Source of the DNA: Candidatus Anammoximicrobium sp. | Lineage (GTDB): Bacteria > Planctomycetota > Planctomycetia > Pirellulales > Pirellulaceae | Assembly (NCBI GenBank): GCA_012515235.1 | Contig: JAAYYU010000223.1 | Span: 1 to 64,000 of the forward strand | Length of the DNA stretch: 64,000 nt | Direction: 5' to 3' | Shown: piece by piece, positions 34,579-42,845 of the stretch | Position numbering within the stretch: the first letter of the stretch is position 1 | Layout: each line of letters starts with the position of its first letter | Program-made: the position numbers and the translations under genes | The notes under the pieces: generated by a model | What the model was told of the DNA's origin: nothing | What the model saw: only the letters and a program-made list of their open reading frames with translations | The model's database searches: none

Positions 34579-35122
34579 CAGTCCGTTGGTCTGTGCACGC
34601 TAGGAAGGTTGGCAGGGTTAGATGTCGCCGCTCCGTCTTGTTACAGATCGATACGGGCCATCCATGTTTCCTTCACACGTTTGTTGCAAATCGAGCGTCG
34701 GTTCTGCTCCAACAATCTCCGACCGACGTAAATCTCAGGCGTGTAGCGGCAAGGCAGGGGGGATCAAGTAAACTCAGCAGGACAGTCACAATCGCCCTCA
34801 AACGATCCAACTCAACATCCCGTATTTTATCGACGCTCAAAGCTGTGTCAACTGCGAGATTGGGTCATCCCGAACCAATTTTGCGAGGAAAAAGATTTTT
34901 CAATCCGGAGAATCGAAGCAGTTCTGCACGCTCTAATGGACGGTACTCGGTCTGTCTGAAATGAGGTTGGCTCGAAAGAGGGGCGAGGGCACGCACCGAG
35001 GGCTCTCACACGGCGCCTCACGACCATTCACGTCCGGCGTGCCGGACGAATCCAAAGTCGGCAACGGGCACTGGAAATCTACGGGCGGCTGAAGCAAACT
35101 GGAAACGAAGGAGACAATCGTA
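34579..35122. other. Divergent intergenic region, AT-richer than its surroundings
   Basis: This 544-bp region separates gspE (minus) from the winged-helix gene (plus). It contains no credible ORF and is visibly less GC-rich around 34780-34960 (for example AAAAAGATTTTTCAATC). It must hold the promoter of the gsp operon and that of the 35123-38728 unit. GAAGGAG before 35123 is the only clear site seen. Confidence 0.5.
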
Positions 35123-35914
35123 ATGGCGAAAACGGCCAGTCCAGAGGAATTGGTACGGGAAGCAATCGAGCGTGCGTTGGCCGATCCGACGCCGCGAAAA
35201 CTTCACGGGACGAAATCCAATCCGGGGATCTTCCTGGCTTCCTCGGCCGCCGCAAAAGCGGCTGCCCAGCAATGCCTGGAACAGGAGTTGATCGTGCCCT
35301 GCGGCGAGCAGCGGACGAAGACCAAGGCCGTGCCGTTGTACGGCCTTGCGCCCGCCGGAATCCGCTACCTGCTGGAACACGATCCAGTGCGGCAGTTGTT
35401 GACGGCGACTCAGGAGGGAGTCGGCCGGCTGGTCCAGACCAGCGACGAATGCCAACAGGTCCTGACGCGAGTGCAGCAGCAGGTCGCCAGGCTGCAGGAG
35501 GTCGTGCAGCACGCGCTGACTCGTCTCCAGCCGCCGGACGTGGCGCCGATGCTGGCGGCGATGCACGCGGCGCAGCGCGGGGCGGGCAGTCAGACGAGTC
35601 GCTCTGCGGTCGAGGCTGCAGGGGGTGGAGCTGGGGCGGCAAGCCCGCAACTGGCTGACGAACTGCTGCAACACGTGCTGCAGCACAAACGGCAATCCCC
35701 CTTGCGGCCCATGGATTTGCCTCAGTTGTTCCGCTTCGCCCGGTCGCGGCAGCCGACCCTGAGTCTGGGTCAGTTCCACGACCTGGTGCGGCAGTTGGCC
35801 GACGCCGGACGCGTGCGGCTGTCCCCGTTCACCCAAGCGATGTATCAGTTGCCGGAGCCCCAGTGCGCGATGATCGTCGGCCGCGAGATGATGTACTATG
35901 TCGAAGGCGTGTGA
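35123..35914 (+). CDS. Winged-helix/coiled-coil protein, first gene of a three-gene ATPase unit
   Basis: A 263-residue soluble protein with no signal. Residues 1-85 look like a winged-helix domain: SPEELVREAIERALA, then FLASSAAAKAAAQQCLEQELIV as the recognition region and TKAVPLYGLAPAGIRYLLE as the wing. Residues 90-135 form a heptad-like coiled coil (LLTATQEGVGRLVQTSDEC, RVQQQVARLQEVVQHALTRL). After a flexible Gly/Ala linker, residues 165-263 resemble a second winged helix (LGQFHDLVRQLADAGRVRLSPFTQAMYQ). The ATG has GAAGGAG nine bases upstream. Its last 17 bp overlap the ATPase gene. A DNA-binding adaptor for the ATPase is the natural inference; the family was not recognised. Confidence 0.7.
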   Translation: MAKTASPEELVREAIERALADPTPRKLHGTKSNPGIFLASSAAAKAAAQQCLEQELIVPCGEQRTKTKAVPLYGLAPAGIRYLLEHDPVRQLLTATQEGVGRLVQTSDECQQVLTRVQQQVARLQEVVQHALTRLQPPDVAPMLAAMHAAQRGAGSQTSRSAVEAAGGGAGAASPQLADELLQHVLQHKRQSPLRPMDLPQLFRFARSRQPTLSLGQFHDLVRQLADAGRVRLSPFTQAMYQLPEPQCAMIVGREMMYYVEGV

Positions 35915-37982
35915 AGAACAAGCGATCCGGTTCCTGCGCGGCGAAGAGAATCCGTTCGACGCGTTCGTCGTGTCGGACAAACCGGCGCAAGAATTCCCGC
36001 AGTGCCACGTGCAGGAGGTCCACGGGGAGCAGTTCGAACAGATCGGCCGCGCGATCGACAAGTACCGGTATCCCGCTTATCGGACGCGGCGGCAGTTGCA
36101 CGAGACGCGCGTGTTGATCGTCCGCGGCGTGCGCGGCAGCGGCAAGACCCATTTGCTGCACGTGCTGCGCCAGCGAGCGACGCCGACGCCGGAGATCTGG
36201 GTCTGCCCGCGATACTACGACCCGGCTTTCCCCTTCGCCGAATACGTGCTGACGGAATTCGTCCGCGAGCTGTTGTCTGCGGAGGACGCCGAGGCTCCGG
36301 CCCGGTTGCGCTGGAGCGCCCGCGAACTGACGCGGCAGTTGTTGCGGGAAGCGGTGGCGTCGCTCAGTCTGCCCGAATGGCTGGAGTGGTCGGGGAGCGC
36401 GTCGGACGGCTGGAGCCGTCTGCGGCGAGCCCGACGCTCCCAAGCGGATCGGGAAGCCCTGCTGGACGACTTGGCTGCGGGGCGCAGCCTGGCGCTGTTG
36501 GATGAGATTTGCGGCCGGCACGGGCTGTCGTCCGCCGCAGCCGCCGGGCTGGTGACGCGGCACGTGGAACGTACGGAACTGGGCAGCGGGTCAGCGGTCC
36601 GGATGCGGCGCGAAGTGCTGCTGGCGTTCGGCGACTTGGCGCTCCGCAACACGCCGGACCGCCTGGCGTCGCTGCTGGAGCAGGATTTCGCGCAGCCGGA
36701 GGCCGCGCTGCCGCCGGCGCGGGCCGAGGTCGTGACGCAGTTGCTGCAGACGGCCGCCGAGGTGCTGGCTGCGGTCGGCGTGCCGATCGTCTTTGCGCTG
36801 GACAATATGGAGCGGCTCTTGGCGCCGCGAGGTCCGGTCGACATGCCGGCCGCACAGTCTTTTTTCAACGGGTTGGCGCATTTCCTCGATCAGACGCGCG
36901 GGATGCTGGTCGTATTGTTCGTCGAACGCGGACTGTGGAACGAGTTCGGGCCGGCGATCAACAGCTTTGCGGAACACCGCCTGCGGCAAGGCGTCCGGGT
37001 GCGGGACTACGGCTGCGTGTGGGACCTGGAATTGACCCCGCCCACGCCGGATCAAATTGAACGGGTCGTCCAGCGGCGGATGTCGCCGCTGTTGGCCCGC
37101 GCTCCCCAGGCGGACCAGTTGCCGCCGTGCTTTCCCTTTGCGTCCGACGAAGTCCGCCAGATCGCCACCGCCGGCGTAGACGTGCTGCGCACCGCGCTGC
37201 TCCGCCTGCGCGACCGCTACGACGAGCTGGTGTTGCCGGATCATCAGCAAATCCAGAAAACGACCGAGCCCGAATCGGAGGCGTCTCCGCCCGCCACTGC
37301 GGACGAAGCGGCGGACGCGCTGCGGCGGACTTGGGAAGAGGCGGCTGCCACCGGCCGCCGGCGGCTGGGCATGTCGCGGCGAACGTCGCTGGCCCAGGAA
37401 CTGCACACCGGCCTGGGCCGGTGGCTGGAATTGCTCCTCGGCCAGCAGGTCCACGGCTGGCGGCTGAGCGAAGCCCGCTCGGCCGTCACGTTTGGCGACC
37501 ATCCAGCCTTCGGCTCGGTGACGCTGGCCACATGGCAGGACGAGCAAGGCCGGCCCTGCCGCGTGGCCCTGGGGCCTATCCTGGGCGAAGGCCGCGCGAT
37601 GCCCAGAGATCTGGAGATCAAGCTGTCCGCGCTCCAGCAGCGGCCCTCCCTGGCTGACCAGTTGGTGGTCTTGTGGCCGGTCCAGCAAGGCCCGATCGAA
37701 GCCAAACAACTGCCGCCTGCAACGCGACAAATTTGGGAACAGTCTGCCGCGACACGCCCGGTCTGGTTGTGCCCGCTGCCGATGACCGACTTCGCCTGGC
37801 TGCTGGGCCTTCCCGAGTGGCTCGCACAGCACTCGGCCACGGCGTCCGCCTCGGAGTCGCTCTGCAGCTTTATCCTGGAACGAACGAGCTACCTGCTGGC
37901 CGATTTGACGCCGCGGCAGTCGGCGGAAGGTCTATCGGCGATCGGCGATCGGCAATCAGTACAAGTGACCAATGACAAGTGA
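35898..37982 (+). CDS. Large P-loop ATPase of unknown system
   Basis: A 694-residue AAA/STAND-like ATPase. Walker A is GVRGSGKTH (77-85), the Walker B-like strand IVFALDNME (297-305) ends in Asp and Glu, and VVLFVERGLW (338-347) fits a sensor strand with Arg. Residues 110-290 are a long helical insertion; 370-450 (DLELTPPTPDQIERVVQRRM) resemble a helical lid; the C-terminal 200 residues form an alpha/beta domain with VVLWPVQQGP and ERTSYLLADL. This resembles ORC/Cdc6-like or DNA-translocation-type ATPases more than metabolic ones, but no named family was recognised. It overlaps the upstream gene by 17 bp; its stop sits inside a GTGACAA repeat. Confidence 0.75.
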   Translation: MSKACEEQAIRFLRGEENPFDAFVVSDKPAQEFPQCHVQEVHGEQFEQIGRAIDKYRYPAYRTRRQLHETRVLIVRGVRGSGKTHLLHVLRQRATPTPEIWVCPRYYDPAFPFAEYVLTEFVRELLSAEDAEAPARLRWSARELTRQLLREAVASLSLPEWLEWSGSASDGWSRLRRARRSQADREALLDDLAAGRSLALLDEICGRHGLSSAAAAGLVTRHVERTELGSGSAVRMRREVLLAFGDLALRNTPDRLASLLEQDFAQPEAALPPARAEVVTQLLQTAAEVLAAVGVPIVFALDNMERLLAPRGPVDMPAAQSFFNGLAHFLDQTRGMLVVLFVERGLWNEFGPAINSFAEHRLRQGVRVRDYGCVWDLELTPPTPDQIERVVQRRMSPLLARAPQADQLPPCFPFASDEVRQIATAGVDVLRTALLRLRDRYDELVLPDHQQIQKTTEPESEASPPATADEAADALRRTWEEAAATGRRRLGMSRRTSLAQELHTGLGRWLELLLGQQVHGWRLSEARSAVTFGDHPAFGSVTLATWQDEQGRPCRVALGPILGEGRAMPRDLEIKLSALQQRPSLADQLVVLWPVQQGPIEAKQLPPATRQIWEQSAATRPVWLCPLPMTDFAWLLGLPEWLAQHSATASASESLCSFILERTSYLLADLTPRQSAEGLSAIGDRQSVQVTNDK

Positions 37983-38016
37983 CCAATGACAAGTGACAAG
38001 TGACAAGTGACATGAA
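37961..38016. repeat. GTGACAA/GTGACCAAT tandem repeat at a gene junction
   Basis: From 37961 the sequence alternates AGTGACCAATGACA and AGTGACAAGTGACA units, roughly heptads and 14-mers, ending at the ATG of the two-TM gene. It supplies the ATPase stop codon and several in-frame GTG and TGA codons close to the next start. A preceding ATCGGCGATCGGCAATC run (37934-37957) is also repetitive. Copy number could vary by slippage and alter the last residues of the ATPase and the spacing to the next start. Confidence 0.7.
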
Positions 38017-38728
38017 CGAGTTGACTTCTGCTCCATCTTGGATCGTTCGCCGGCCGGCTCGCTGGTCGATGCCTGTGTGTCTGCAGCCTCGCGCGCCGCG
38101 CCGCTGTCGGATTGTGCGGGCGGAGGACAAGCGTCCTGTGCGGCAGTCGCATCTGGGCAGCCACTTGCGTCCGCACGGGCATTACCAGCTGGAAATCGCC
38201 GTGGATGGCGACAGCGACGAGCCCCGTGCGATGTCCGTGGTCGCCGGACCGCTGCGGCGCGCGAACGACCAGGAGCAGCGGCTGACGCAGGACGGGTGGA
38301 CGGTCACCCGCTACGACTTGCAGTACTCCCGGAACGAGGACTCCGCGCGGGCGGCGGGCTGCTGGTGGTCGCGGCTGGAACCGCTCGTGGCGCGGCTGGA
38401 ATACGGCGATGGCCGGGACGACTACGAGCACACGCTGTGGCTGCTCGTGACTCCACGCCGGCTGTGGGCGTTGCTGGCCCTGATCAGCTCGGCGGTCCTG
38501 TACGGGCTGGTTCCCTGGCTGTCACGACGGATTCTGGAGGAGGGCAATTTGTCCGCCGCGTGGTCGCGGGTCCTGCAAGTCCTGGCGCGGCCTGCGGTGT
38601 GGCAAGGCCTGATGGTGGTGATCCTCGTGGTCTGGCTGGCCGTCCTTGTCAGCGACCGCGTCCAGCTCTGGCTGCGGGCCAGTCGCCTGCGCCGCGAGAT
38701 CTGCCGGGAAGTGCGGCGTTCCCGGTAG
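38012..38728 (+). CDS. Two-TM membrane protein, third gene of the ATPase unit
   Basis: A 238-residue protein. The ATG at 38012 is preferred over the GTG at 38000 because the latter lies in the tandem repeat. Residues 1-140 are soluble and basic with beta-strand character (GHYQLEIAVDGDSDEPRAMSVVAG, GWTVTRYDLQYSRNED). Two hydrophobic segments follow: LWALLALISSAVLYGLVPWL (151-170) and VWQGLMVVILVVWLAVLV (197-214), then a strongly basic tail (LRASRLRREICREVRRSR). Membrane anchor or effector of the preceding ATPase is plausible by position. No family was recognised. Confidence 0.65.
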   Translation: MNELTSAPSWIVRRPARWSMPVCLQPRAPRRCRIVRAEDKRPVRQSHLGSHLRPHGHYQLEIAVDGDSDEPRAMSVVAGPLRRANDQEQRLTQDGWTVTRYDLQYSRNEDSARAAGCWWSRLEPLVARLEYGDGRDDYEHTLWLLVTPRRLWALLALISSAVLYGLVPWLSRRILEEGNLSAAWSRVLQVLARPAVWQGLMVVILVVWLAVLVSDRVQLWLRASRLRREICREVRRSR

Positions 38729-38871
38729 CCCACCGTAGGCCGCTCGCTCCGCGAGCGGAATCGCGAAGCGTCTCCAATCTTGCCTGACGTCCGCCACGCC
38801 GGCACGTCCGCCACGCCGGCCCGCTCCGCGAGCGGGAATCGCGTCGCGGAGCGGCGCGTCTACGAGGTTGG
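38729..38871. repeat. Convergent gap with REP-like hairpins and a perfect tandem repeat
   Basis: CGCTCCGCGAGCGG is present twice, each followed by AATCGCG (38745-38765 and, with one extra G, 38822-38843). Next to the second copy, CCGCTCCGCGA (38821-38831) pairs perfectly with TCGCGGAGCGG (38844-38854) across a 12-nt loop. Between the copies, ACGTCCGCCACGCCGGC is repeated exactly in tandem (38787-38803, 38804-38820). The gap lies between convergent genes, so a bidirectional terminator role is plausible. Confidence 0.6.
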
Positions 38872-39870
38872 CTACGCCCGCCAAGGCCGCTGGCGGTTCT
38901 GTTCCCGGCGGACGACGCGGCCCACCAGTTCGCTGTTCCCTTGGATGTGGAAGTCGAACATGCCGACGGCGATGAAGTCGGCTCCGTTTTTGAAGGCGTA
39001 AGGGAAAGCCTGTTTGGGGTCGAAAGCGCCGGCGGCGAGGACTTTGAAGGCCAGCCAGGGTTTCGACACGGTCTGCATGAATTCGATCGTCTCTTCCGGA
39101 TTGATGCACCACATGTTGTCGTACCAGCCCTCGCCGCCGTCCAGCCAGATGAACTCCTTGCGCTGGGCCTTTGGCGTGGCCGAGGGATACTGGTCGCTGT
39201 GCAAGGTCTTGACGTAGAAGTCGCAAGGCACCTGATGCTGCTCGCACTGCATCGGCACCAGCAGCGAATGGCTGCCGACGCCCACGGGCAGATCATGCCG
39301 CTTGGCCAATTCCACCGCTTTGGCCAATTGCTTGATCTCCCCGGCTTGGACCAGGCGGTCGCCGGCCACGCCCCAGACGTACAGCGCGACGGCCCCGGTA
39401 TCGACCTGCTTCTGGATGTGGTCCTTCAGCGACTGCTCGGCCTGCCCCACCTGGACCTGGATGTGCGGGATGAACTGCATACGCCCGCCGAATTCCCGGT
39501 TGTAACGCTCGATGAAATTCGCCCCCGTCTCGAAGACCGTATTGATGCCGTGGGCTTCGGCCAAACGCAACGTCTCCATCATCTTTTCTTCGGTCACGTA
39601 CGCCCGGAACAACTGGTTGACGTACTTCAAGTCTCGGGCGTGCATGTAACCGGAGACCAGGTTGCCGCCCAACAGCAGGCGGCTGATCTTGGCCTTGCCG
39701 ATCGTGCCGTACGGCATGGGCTCGCTGGAAGCCGTCGCGGGTGCGGACGGCGCCGCCGATTCCGCCGCCGTGGCGGTCATGCGGCCAAGACCGGCGCAGG
39801 CCACCGCCCCCGCCGCGGTTAACGATCCACCCAGAAAATCACGACGACACACGTTTTTCGGCACTGACAT
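38872..39870 (-). CDS. Tat-exported aldo/keto-reductase-like TIM-barrel protein
   Basis: A 332-residue protein with the Tat motif CRRDFLGGSLTAAGAVACAG (residues 8-27). The mature part begins PMPYGTIGKAKISRLLLGGNLV, like the first strand of aldo/keto reductases, and continues with AEAHGINTVFETGANFIERYN, AVALYVWGVAGDRLV, HDLPVGVGSHSLLV, KPWLAFKVLAAGAFDP and a final FKNGADFIAVGMFDF. The catalytic Tyr/Lys/His set of true aldo/keto reductases is not obvious. Such proteins are common in Planctomycetota, often beside Gfo/Idh/MocA genes. Fold is likely, enzymatic role unknown. It is convergent with the ATPase unit. Confidence 0.7.
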   Translation of the reverse strand: MSVPKNVCRRDFLGGSLTAAGAVACAGLGRMTATAAESAAPSAPATASSEPMPYGTIGKAKISRLLLGGNLVSGYMHARDLKYVNQLFRAYVTEEKMMETLRLAEAHGINTVFETGANFIERYNREFGGRMQFIPHIQVQVGQAEQSLKDHIQKQVDTGAVALYVWGVAGDRLVQAGEIKQLAKAVELAKRHDLPVGVGSHSLLVPMQCEQHQVPCDFYVKTLHSDQYPSATPKAQRKEFIWLDGGEGWYDNMWCINPEETIEFMQTVSKPWLAFKVLAAGAFDPKQAFPYAFKNGADFIAVGMFDFHIQGNSELVGRVVRREQNRQRPWRA

Positions 39871-39910
39871 CAGTCAACTCCTCACACAATCGCACGGACA
39901 ATTCACCTTG

Positions 39911-40026
39911 GCATCGTTCGAGAAAGAAGTGAGCGACAAGGCGCTAGCCGCCGGTATTGCGGCCAATCCGCACGACCAGGAAGCGGTGGCTAGAGCCATT
40001 CCGCTCACTTCTTTCTCGAACGATGC
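39911..40026. mobile_element. MITE-like element with perfect 25-bp terminal inverted repeats
   Basis: Positions 39911-39935 (beginning GCATCGTTCGAGAAAGAAGT) are the exact reverse complement of 40002-40026. The symmetry continues imperfectly inward (GCGCTAGCCGCCGG against CCACCGCT/GTGGCTAGAG), giving a 116-bp hairpin-forming unit. There is no coding capacity and no transposase in the window. No clear target-site duplication is visible. It lies between the start of the aldo/keto-reductase-like gene and the stop of the phosphopantetheinyl transferase gene. Confidence 0.75.
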
Positions 40027-40053
40027 TTAGTCAATCCGCCAAGGCACGAGGCG

Positions 40054-40866
40054 TCAAGCCCCGACGAGCAATTCCCAGCAGGCCAGTTCCCCGTCGCGTC
40101 CCTCGACGGCCACGGCTCCCGCATAGCCCGATCCCGGCATCAAACGCCGCAGGAACCAGCCGGCGGACTCGAGGCCCGCCTCCGGCGAGGTCAAGCAATT
40201 GCCGGCCGCGTCGGGTTGCAGCGAGACGCTGAAGTCGGCCAGCGGAACGGACAACCCCAGGCCCCGCGCTTTGACATAGGCCTCTTTTAGTGTCCAGATT
40301 CCAAAGAATCCCGTCAGCCGGCATTCTTCGCTCAACGAAGCCCATTCCAGCCGCTCGGACGGCGAGAAGAACTGCTCCGCGATTTGTTCACAATCCGGCA
40401 TGGTCCGGATCTGCTCCACGTCGACGCCGACTTCGCGTCCGCGGGCGACGGCATAGAGCACGAGTCCTTGGGAATGGGACAGGTTGAAACGGAGATCCTC
40501 ATCGCCTGCCGAAAGCTCCAGCGCCGGCTTGCCGAAGGAGCTCTGGGCAAACAGGATCTGTGCAGGCGACTCCGGGAGATACCTCGCCAACAGCGTTCGC
40601 AGCAAGCCGTGGGCGGCGGTGAACCGATCGCGGTCGGCAGCAAAGTGGAATCGGTCCGCACGCGCCCGTTCGGCGGCCGAAAGCAGCAACTGCAATTCGG
40701 CCAGATGCGAGCGATGACGCGCCAGGGACGCTCGCCACACATGCACTTGGCCGGGTAATAGGGTCAAGTCCTGTGTCGGCGGTACAAATTGCGTTGAGAC
40801 TTCGTCCCCTTCGCCCGGTTCAACGGCGCTGCGCTGTTCAACGACGCTGCGTATCGGAAAGGTCAT
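40054..40866 (-). CDS. 4'-phosphopantetheinyl transferase (Sfp type)
   Basis: A 270-residue Sfp/Gsp-type enzyme, which transfers phosphopantetheine from CoA to carrier-protein serines. Key motifs are RFNLSHSQGLVLYAVA (central His), VGVDVEQIR (Mg2+-binding Asp and Glu) and FGIWTLKEAYVKARGLGL (W-x-x-KEA). The ATG at 40866 is chosen because CAGGAGG precedes it; the frame stays open to 41007 without a better site. Length fits the two-domain Sfp type rather than the short AcpS type. No PKS, NRPS or carrier protein gene lies nearby, so the target is elsewhere. Confidence 0.92.
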   Translation of the reverse strand: MTFPIRSVVEQRSAVEPGEGDEVSTQFVPPTQDLTLLPGQVHVWRASLARHRSHLAELQLLLSAAERARADRFHFAADRDRFTAAHGLLRTLLARYLPESPAQILFAQSSFGKPALELSAGDEDLRFNLSHSQGLVLYAVARGREVGVDVEQIRTMPDCEQIAEQFFSPSERLEWASLSEECRLTGFFGIWTLKEAYVKARGLGLSVPLADFSVSLQPDAAGNCLTSPEAGLESAGWFLRRLMPGSGYAGAVAVEGRDGELACWELLVGA

Positions 40867-41298
40867 CGGCGCCTCCTGACGACATGTCGAGCCACCCTCC
40901 CGCCGGCGTCTCGGGCGACGTGGCGGGATTCGCCCCAGTCTCTCGGCCTCCGGCCAGCTGTTTTGAACTGACAAGTCTAGCTTGCTCAACTTCGCCACAG
41001 CCAGCATGATGCACGATCATCGCTGACGGGACACCATCGACAGGCACTGAACGGATACGTCGGGTTTCGATGAATGCGGCAACCTCAAGTATCGACTTAA
41101 TCGAGGATTTGGCGATAGGCGGGCGCCGGCCCCGGTTCAGTTCGTGTGGTTCGGGATTCGACGGGTGTCCATTTTCTTCACCTTCTGCACCGCGCACTGC
41201 GGAACCGCACTGAATTACCGGCTGAGAGGGAGGGAGAACTGACGGGAGCCTGGGCTTATCACGGATTCATTTCGGCTTGGGGCGGGGCGCTGACAAGC
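40867..41298. other. Intergenic region, no gene seen
   Basis: This 432-bp gap lies between the phosphopantetheinyl transferase start and the TerB-like gene's stop, both on the minus strand. No ORF with a credible start or domain was found on either strand. It must contain the promoter for the transferase gene. Confidence 0.45.
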
Positions 41299-41637
41299 TC
41301 ACAGCCACTGGTCCAGTCGCTGGTTCAGATCTTCAGCCGAGACTCCCATCGCAGCGGCGGCGTGGGCGTAGAGCTTTTTTTCCACGGGTGCCAGTTCACC
41401 GTCGGCGGCCATGACTTCGAGCAGATCCTGGAGCAGTTTTTCTCTGCCTTGCTGAGTCTCCGGGAATGCCCAGGGCGTTGTCCCGGTCTTGGCCAATTCC
41501 AACGCTTCTGTGACCTGCTCGTCGGTCAGTCCCCAGCGGTGGGAACGCAGGGCCAAGAACTCGACTTCCCCGGCGGTGAACTTGTTGTCGGCGGATGCCA
41601 TCGCCATCAGGATTTTGAACATTTCGAACCGATCCAT
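41299..41637 (-). CDS. TerB-like domain protein
   Basis: A 112-residue all-helical acidic protein from the ATG at 41637. It has the TerB pattern of two metal-binding-like helices: MAMASADNKFTAGEVEFLALR near the N-terminus and LLEVMAADGELAPVEKKLYAHAAAAMG near the C-terminus, each with an A-D-x-x-[FL] core and a following Glu. TerB domains occur in tellurite resistance, stress and other signalling contexts as metal-sensing modules; a standalone copy gives no specific function. It lies 44 bp after the stop of the preceding secreted protein gene and probably shares its transcript. Confidence 0.75.
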   Translation of the reverse strand: MDRFEMFKILMAMASADNKFTAGEVEFLALRSHRWGLTDEQVTEALELAKTGTTPWAFPETQQGREKLLQDLLEVMAADGELAPVEKKLYAHAAAAMGVSAEDLNQRLDQWL

Positions 41638-41681
41638 GCTGTCTCCTTTTCCTTCCTGCCGCAACGACCGCCGCAAGCGTC

Positions 41682-42503
41682 TCAGAACGGCAGATCTTCG
41701 TCGCCCGGCTTCGTGCCCGGCTTGGCCGGTTTGCCGAGCGGCTTCTTGACCGGTTTTTCTTCCACCACCGGGCCCAGGGGTTCTTTCGTGCGGATGGTCA
41801 CCCGCGTGGCGACGACGTGCGTCTTCAGGTGCGGATAGGACCAGCCGTTGGCTTCGATCTCGTCGCCCGCGCGCACCCAGCGGTAGTCGGCGATATCGAG
41901 CAGGATTTCGGCCTTTTCGGACAGGGTCGTGCGGACCAGCGCGGGTCCGGCGGCCACGAGGATCTCTCCTTTGCGGAGGCCCCGCAACTGGCCGACGACG
42001 ACGTACGACGCCACGTCGCTCTTGGGCTGATTCGCCGGCTGAGATTCCTGCAAAAACTGGACGCCGAACCCGGCCTCCGGAAACACGCCGAACTGCTGCG
42101 TCTCTGCCAGCATTCCTTCTTTCACCGGCAGGGGAGTGAAGATCTCCAGCTTTTCGATCGGCGCCCGGGAGTTCCCTTTCGAGTCGAACAAGCCCGAAAA
42201 CCGCACCATCATGCCGGGCTGGAGAAAGGTGGGGCGGGCCGTCCCCAGCAGATGGATGCCGGAGGTTTCCTGGGGCATTTTGATCAGCCATTGCTGCTTC
42301 GTGTCCGCATTGGCCACTTGCAGGACGTTGCCCTGCATGCCGAGGACCTTGCCGAGGACCTGCACGGTCTCCGTGTTGCCCCTCGGTCGGGTCCACATGT
42401 CTTCCTGTGTCCCGTCGGCGCCGAACTGCGCCGCCGCCGGTACGGCAAGCAGCAACGACGCGGCACCAGTCACAACCTGATAAAGCGTCTTACGAATACG
42501 CAT
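41682..42503 (-). CDS. Exported protein of unknown function
   Basis: A 273-residue protein with a clear signal peptide (MRIRKTLYQVVTGAASLLLAVPAAAQ); GGAGG lies ten bases before the ATG at 42503. The mature region is beta-rich: VQVLGKVLGMQGNVLQVANADTKQQWLIKM resembles an OB-like or tandem small-barrel fold, with a second similar segment at VASYVVVGQLRGLRKGEILVAAG. A Pro/Lys-rich tail (EKPVKKPLGKPAKPGTKPGDEDLPF) ends it. No enzyme motif is seen. It forms a likely two-gene unit with the TerB-like gene. The tail could interact with anionic envelope polymers, but this is speculative. Confidence 0.7.
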   Translation of the reverse strand: MRIRKTLYQVVTGAASLLLAVPAAAQFGADGTQEDMWTRPRGNTETVQVLGKVLGMQGNVLQVANADTKQQWLIKMPQETSGIHLLGTARPTFLQPGMMVRFSGLFDSKGNSRAPIEKLEIFTPLPVKEGMLAETQQFGVFPEAGFGVQFLQESQPANQPKSDVASYVVVGQLRGLRKGEILVAAGPALVRTTLSEKAEILLDIADYRWVRAGDEIEANGWSYPHLKTHVVATRVTIRTKEPLGPVVEEKPVKKPLGKPAKPGTKPGDEDLPF

Positions 42504-42845
42504 GCCTTGTAATCCTCCACTCGGTAGAAATCCAGACGCCATCGGGCGACGAATCCAGGATAACCGATCTTGCGAAAAAGTCGATTTGTGCTTGCTTCCC
42601 GAGTTTGCAGGGGTTTGGGGGCCGTTCATGCACACAGCGTACCACATCCTACAGCGTGCGCGGAGCAGGCCGCGTTCGGCTTGCCGCGTGGGGCGGCGTT
42701 TCGTAGACTGGTCACCGGCGACAGGCCGGCGTCGCCTGACGCCAAGAAGCCCGAAGAAGCCCGTCTTATTCGAGATAGCCGGACTTTTAACACAGGAGCG
42801 GACAGGTCGAAAGACTCATCCTACGAGGCACGGGACGCGCGACGC
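42504..42845. other. Divergent promoter region, no gene seen
   Basis: This 342-bp gap separates divergent genes starting at 42503 (minus) and 42846 (plus). Open frames cross it but show no domain. An imperfect repeat of CACCGGCGAC/CCGGCGTCGCC near 42710-42740 can form a small hairpin. Both promoters should lie here. Confidence 0.4.

Noticed and set aside
37961..38016. CRISPR-like repeat
   Set aside because: Repeats are contiguous and without spacers.
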